From: Lachnospiraceae bacterium
Lineage (GTDB): Bacteria; Bacillota; Clostridia; Lachnospirales; Lachnospiraceae
Reading direction: 5' to 3'
Length of the DNA stretch: 9,067 bases
Assembly: GCA_017475845.1 (NCBI GenBank)
Contig: JAFVEU010000132.1
Coordinates: 1-9,067, forward strand
The notes under the pieces are model-generated. The model was not told the DNA's origin. It was given only the letters and a program-made list of their open reading frames with translations, and did not search any database. This document shows, one piece after another, positions 6,390 through 9,067 of this stretch. Position 1 is the stretch's first letter. Each line of letters begins with the position of its first letter. The position numbers and the translations under genes were made by a program.

Positions 6390-6423
6390 TGCAGAGGGAT
6401 GATGTGGCATCTCTCTGTATATT
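6386..6423. promoter_or_regulatory. 38-bp imperfect palindrome between the divergent operons
   Basis: Two 16-bp arms (6386-6401 and 6408-6423) flank a 6-nt centre, ATGTGG. Fourteen of 16 positions are complementary, and the other two would be G-U pairs in plus-strand RNA but A-C mismatches in minus-strand RNA. No T tract follows on either strand, so a terminator is unlikely. It would lie within the dhaK 5' leader if the candidate promoter near 6442-6468 is used. A DNA operator for a dimeric regulator or a leader hairpin are the main possibilities; no known binding motif was recognised. Confidence 0.6.
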
Positions 6424-6441
6424 ACACAAAGTCAAACTGAT

Positions 6442-6468
6442 TTTATATCAAAATTCGGTTATTTTCAA
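6442..6468 (-). promoter_or_regulatory. Candidate dhaKLM promoter with overlapping dyad
   Basis: On the minus strand an extended -10, TGATATAAA (hexamer TATAAA at 6447-6442), is preceded 15 bp upstream by TTGAAA (6468-6463). The spacing is short, but the extended -10 may compensate; TTGTTG 18 bp upstream is an alternative -35. Transcription would start near 6435, giving a leader of about 115 nt. The half-sites TGAAAAT and ATTTTGA form an imperfect inverted repeat over the same bases and could be a repressor site. No regulator gene is adjacent in the window. Confidence 0.45.
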
Positions 6469-6485
6469 CAATAATACACAAAAAA

Positions 6486-6515
6486 TTGAAAAACATTTGT
6501 CTGCTGTGTTATACT
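6486..6515 (+). promoter_or_regulatory. Candidate sigma-A promoter of the acyl-CoA synthetase operon
   Basis: TTGAAA (6486-6491) and TATACT (6510-6515) are separated by 18 bp. The -10 is preceded by TG one base away, giving an extended -10 of TGTTATACT. Transcription would begin at about 6522, with a leader of roughly 57 nt before the ATG at 6579. It is the best promoter match on the plus strand of this AT-rich intergenic region. Confidence 0.55.
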
Positions 6516-6545
6516 CTGATACGTTGACGCTTTAAAGCATATCAG
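6516..6545. promoter_or_regulatory. Inverted repeat at the predicted transcription start, with a cre-like core
   Basis: CTGATA (6516-6521) and TATCAG (6540-6545) form a perfect 6-bp dyad around GCTTTAAAGC (6529-6538), itself a palindrome. The dyad begins directly after the -10 of the plus-strand promoter and extends to about +24, a place where a bound repressor would block transcription. On the minus strand TTTAAAGCGTCAACG resembles the CcpA cre consensus with about three mismatches. The symmetry is visible; the regulator identity is speculative. Confidence 0.35.
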
Positions 6546-6578
6546 CACAGGAAGAATACAATATTTTGGAGGGGAAAA

Positions 6579-8219
6579 ATGCCAATAACAGACTTGCTTG
6601 AAAAGAATGCGAAGCTCTACGCCAATGAGGTGGCCCTTGTGGAGCTGAACCCGGGAATGAAGGAAAACAGGCGCATAACCTGGAAGGACTATTCCCTGAT
6701 ACAAAGGACCGAGGACGTGCCCTACCGCCATGAGATCACCTGGAGCGTCTTTGACGAAAAGGCGAACCGTGTGGCCAACATGCTGCTTTCCAAGGGTGTG
6801 AACAGGGGCGACAAGGTGGCTGTCCTCATGATGAACTGCCTGGAGTGGCTGCCCATCTACTTCGGTATCTTAAAGACCGGTGCCATTGCGGTGCCTTTCA
6901 ACTTCCGCTATTCCGCGGACGAGATAGAATACTGCGCAGATCTGGCGGAGGTAAGCGTGCTCTTCTTCGGGCCCCAGTTCATAGGCCGTATCGAGGCTAT
7001 CGAGGAGAAGCTGAGCAGAGGAAGGCTTCTTATATATGTAGGTGAAAACTGCCCCACCTTTGCGGACAGCTATATGGAGCTCACTGCGGACTGCTCCAGC
7101 CAGCCTCCCCTCATTCCCTTAAGCGATGACGACGAGGCGGCCATTTACTTCTCATCCGGTACCACCGGCTTCCCGAAGGCCATTCTTCATAAGCACAGGT
7201 CCCTTACCCAGTCCGCCATCGTTGAGCAGAAGCACCATCTGCAGGAGCATGACGACGTTTTCCTCTGCATCCCTCCCCTCTATCACACGGGAGCAAAGAT
7301 GCACTGGTTCGGAAGCCTCATATCCGGCGGAAAGGCTGTGCTCTTAAAGGGCACCGAGCCGGAAGTGGTGTTAAAGGCTGTTTCCGATGAAAAGTGCACC
7401 ATAGTCTGGCTCCTGGTTCCCTGGGCCCAGGATATTCTTGACGCTTTGGACAGAGGAGACTTAAAGCTTTCGGATTTCCCCAATCTGAAGCAGTGGCGCC
7501 TTATGCACATAGGCGCGCAGCCCGTTCCTCCTTCTCTTATAAGGCACTGGAAGGACTACTTCCCGGATCACGATTACGACACCAACTACGGCCTTTCCGA
7601 GTCCATAGGCCCCGGCTGTGTCCACTTAGGGCTGCACCATGAGCACAAGATCGGCGCCATCGGCATCCCCGGCTACAACTGGGAAGCTAAGATCGTTGAC
7701 GAGAACTACGAGATAGTTCCTCAGGGAAAAGAAGGTGAGCTCTGTGTAAAGGGTCCCGGCGTCATGGAATGCTATTACAGGAACCCCGAAGCCTCGGCGG
7801 AGGTACTTCCCGGAGACGGCTGGCTTAAGACCGGCGACGTGGCAATGCAGGACGAGGACGGCTTCATCTTCCTTGTGGACCGCAAAAAGGATGTGATAGT
7901 TTCCGGCGGCGAAAACCTGTACCCCGTACAGATCGAGGACTTCTTAAGAGGAAATGAAAAGATCAACGACGTGGCTGTCATAGGTCTTCCGGACAAGCGT
8001 CTCGGTGAGGTGGCCGGCGCCGTTATCCAGCTTAAAGAGGGTATGGAGGCCACAGAGGAGGAGATCAACGCGTTCTGCGAAGGACTTCCCAGGTATAAGC
8101 GTCCCCACAGGATCATCTTTGCCGAAGTTCCGAGAAACGCTACAGGCAAAATTGAAAAACCCCTGCTGAGAAAGCGCTACGGCGCCGACAAGCTGGTGGC
8201 TAAGGAAATAGAGAATTAA
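6579..8219 (+). CDS. AMP-forming acyl-CoA synthetase (ANL superfamily)
   Basis: A 546-residue enzyme that should activate a carboxylic acid with ATP to an acyl-adenylate and transfer it to CoA, in the cytoplasm. The core motifs are complete: phosphate loop YFSSGTTGFPKA (190-201), YGLSE (337-341), TGD (418-420), the hinge region DRKKDVIVSGGENLYP (434-449), and catalytic Lys524 in NATGKIEK. The N-terminal region carries about 20 extra residues: RRITWKDYSL (31-40) is followed by a second HEITWSVFDE (51-60), and only the latter aligns with the usual family start. An excellent GGAGG lies 6 nt before the ATG. It is the first gene of a plus-strand operon with a sodium:solute symporter. Substrate specificity (fatty, aromatic, carnitine-like or bile acid) cannot be read safely, so no symbol is given. 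Confidence 0.9.
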   Translation: MPITDLLEKNAKLYANEVALVELNPGMKENRRITWKDYSLIQRTEDVPYRHEITWSVFDEKANRVANMLLSKGVNRGDKVAVLMMNCLEWLPIYFGILKTGAIAVPFNFRYSADEIEYCADLAEVSVLFFGPQFIGRIEAIEEKLSRGRLLIYVGENCPTFADSYMELTADCSSQPPLIPLSDDDEAAIYFSSGTTGFPKAILHKHRSLTQSAIVEQKHHLQEHDDVFLCIPPLYHTGAKMHWFGSLISGGKAVLLKGTEPEVVLKAVSDEKCTIVWLLVPWAQDILDALDRGDLKLSDFPNLKQWRLMHIGAQPVPPSLIRHWKDYFPDHDYDTNYGLSESIGPGCVHLGLHHEHKIGAIGIPGYNWEAKIVDENYEIVPQGKEGELCVKGPGVMECYYRNPEASAEVLPGDGWLKTGDVAMQDEDGFIFLVDRKKDVIVSGGENLYPVQIEDFLRGNEKINDVAVIGLPDKRLGEVAGAVIQLKEGMEATEEEINAFCEGLPRYKRPHRIIFAEVPRNATGKIEKPLLRKRYGADKLVAKEIEN

Positions 8220-8251
8220 ATATAACGTAACTGATTAAGGAGAGTAACGCA

Positions 8252-9067
8252 ATGCAGACAATGGTTTTAAGTTCGGTTCTACTGATCATCTTTTTCGCGG
8301 TGATGATAGGTGTGGGCTTCTACACCCGGAATATGGCCCGTGACGTGGAGGGCTTCGCCCTTGGAGGACGTACTGTCGGCCCCTGGCTCACTGCCTTCGC
8401 CTTCGGAACTTCCTACTTCTCCGCGGTAATCTTCGTGGGTTATGCGGGACAGTTCGGCTGGCTCTACGGTTTATCCGCCACCTGGGCAGGTCTGGGAAAC
8501 GCATTTATCGGCTCACTTCTCGCCTGGAACATTCTGGGAAGACGCACCAGGATCATGACTCAGAAGCTGGATGCAAAGACCATGCCTGATTTCTTCGGTA
8601 AGAGATTTGATTCCACCTCCCTTAAGGTGGTTGCATCCATTATCGTGTTCATCTTCCTTATTCCCTACACGGCTTCCCTTTACAACGGTCTTTCAAGCCT
8701 TTTCGGCCTTGTGTTTGACATTCCCTACTGGCTTGTTATCGCCATTATGGCGGTTCTCACCGGTATCTATGTGGTATTCGGAGGCTACACCGCAACTGCC
8801 ATCAACGACTTCATTCAGGGTATAATCATGCTCTTCGGGATCTCTGCAGTTATCATCGCTGTCTTAAACGACAACGGCGGTCTGGTGGAAGCCGCTAGGA
8901 AGCTCTCCGAGATCCCTGCCGACAACTGGGAGCACGGTGCCTTTTCTTCCTTCCTCGGGCCTGATCCCTTAGCCCTCCTCTTCGTGGTGATCCTCACATC
9001 TCTCGGCACCTGGGGTCTCCCCCAGATGGTAAGCAAGTTCTACGCCATAAAAAGCGAGAAGGATATA
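8252..9067 (+). CDS. Sodium:solute symporter family protein, 3' end beyond the window
   Basis: The first 272 codons of an SSS (SLC5-type) transporter run open to the right window edge; family members are usually about 500 residues. Hydrophobic segments are visible at about 5-24, 45-67, 76-93, 127-148, 157-177, 183-205 and 238-257. Family hallmarks are FALGGRTVGPWLTAFAFGTSYFSA-like sequence at 35-58 (read as two shorter blocks, FALGGRTVGPW and FGTSYFSA), GGYTATAINDFIQGIIM (177-193) and GTWGLPQMVSKFYAI (252-266). This family couples uptake of sugars, amino acids, vitamins or carboxylates to sodium entry. AAGGAGAG precedes the ATG, and the gap to the acyl-CoA synthetase is 32 bp, so they are probably cotranscribed. 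The best guess is uptake of the acid that the synthetase activates, which is inference from context. Confidence 0.88.
   Translation, partial: MQTMVLSSVLLIIFFAVMIGVGFYTRNMARDVEGFALGGRTVGPWLTAFAFGTSYFSAVIFVGYAGQFGWLYGLSATWAGLGNAFIGSLLAWNILGRRTRIMTQKLDAKTMPDFFGKRFDSTSLKVVASIIVFIFLIPYTASLYNGLSSLFGLVFDIPYWLVIAIMAVLTGIYVVFGGYTATAINDFIQGIIMLFGISAVIIAVLNDNGGLVEAARKLSEIPADNWEHGAFSSFLGPDPLALLFVVILTSLGTWGLPQMVSKFYAIKSEKDI

Noticed and set aside
6386..6423. Bidirectional terminator in the divergent region
   Set aside because: Neither strand has a T tract after the stem, and the flanking genes point away from each other.
6465..6731. 88-codon minus-strand frame covering the start of the acyl-CoA synthetase gene
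   Set aside because: It lacks a convincing ribosome binding site, is antisense to a clear gene start and its promoter, and its translation shows no recognisable family.

Overview
The window looks like chromosomal DNA of a low-to-mid GC Firmicute, most plausibly a Clostridia/Lachnospiraceae-type gut or rumen anaerobe. This is inferred from strong AGGAGG-type ribosome binding sites, tight operons, a three-subunit PTS-dependent dihydroxyacetone kinase with a stand-alone DhaM, and multi-TM GGDEF proteins with a large extracytoplasmic domain. Six complete genes and one gene cut by the right edge are present. No rRNA, tRNA, insertion sequence, phage gene or CRISPR array was seen.

Left edge (1-241): a 74-bp tandem repeat (two near-identical copies plus a diverged third partial copy) lies just beyond the 3' end of the leftmost gene. 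It is followed by two interlocked inverted repeats at that gene's stop codon. 230-4063 (minus strand): a compact three-gene operon, read right to left. It encodes a YuiD/DUF212-type divergent PAP2 membrane protein and then two paralogous membrane diguanylate cyclases (extracytoplasmic domain, about seven TM helices, GGDEF). The gaps are 5 nt and 1 nt. 4064-4183: a 120-bp spacer with a terminator-like hairpin for the upstream dha operon and a candidate promoter for the PAP2-GGDEF operon.

4184-6320 (minus strand): dhaK, dhaL and dhaM, a complete PTS-dependent dihydroxyacetone kinase. The usual catalytic and ADP-binding residues are all recognisable. A 10-bp GC-only hairpin sits between dhaK and dhaL. 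6321-6578: an AT-rich divergent intergenic region with candidate promoters in both directions and several inverted repeats. The most striking is a 38-bp imperfect palindrome in the presumed dhaK leader. 6579-9067 (plus strand): an acyl-CoA synthetase and, 32 bp later, a sodium:solute symporter truncated by the window edge. The pair suggests sodium-coupled uptake of a carboxylic acid followed by its activation to a CoA thioester; the substrate cannot be read from the sequence.

The coding content is mostly familiar. The parts most worth a second look are non-coding: the 74-bp tandem repeat, the 38-bp palindrome between the divergent operons, the hairpin between dhaK and dhaL, and the overlapping signals upstream of the PAP2-GGDEF operon. 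No clear novel defence or mobile system was found.
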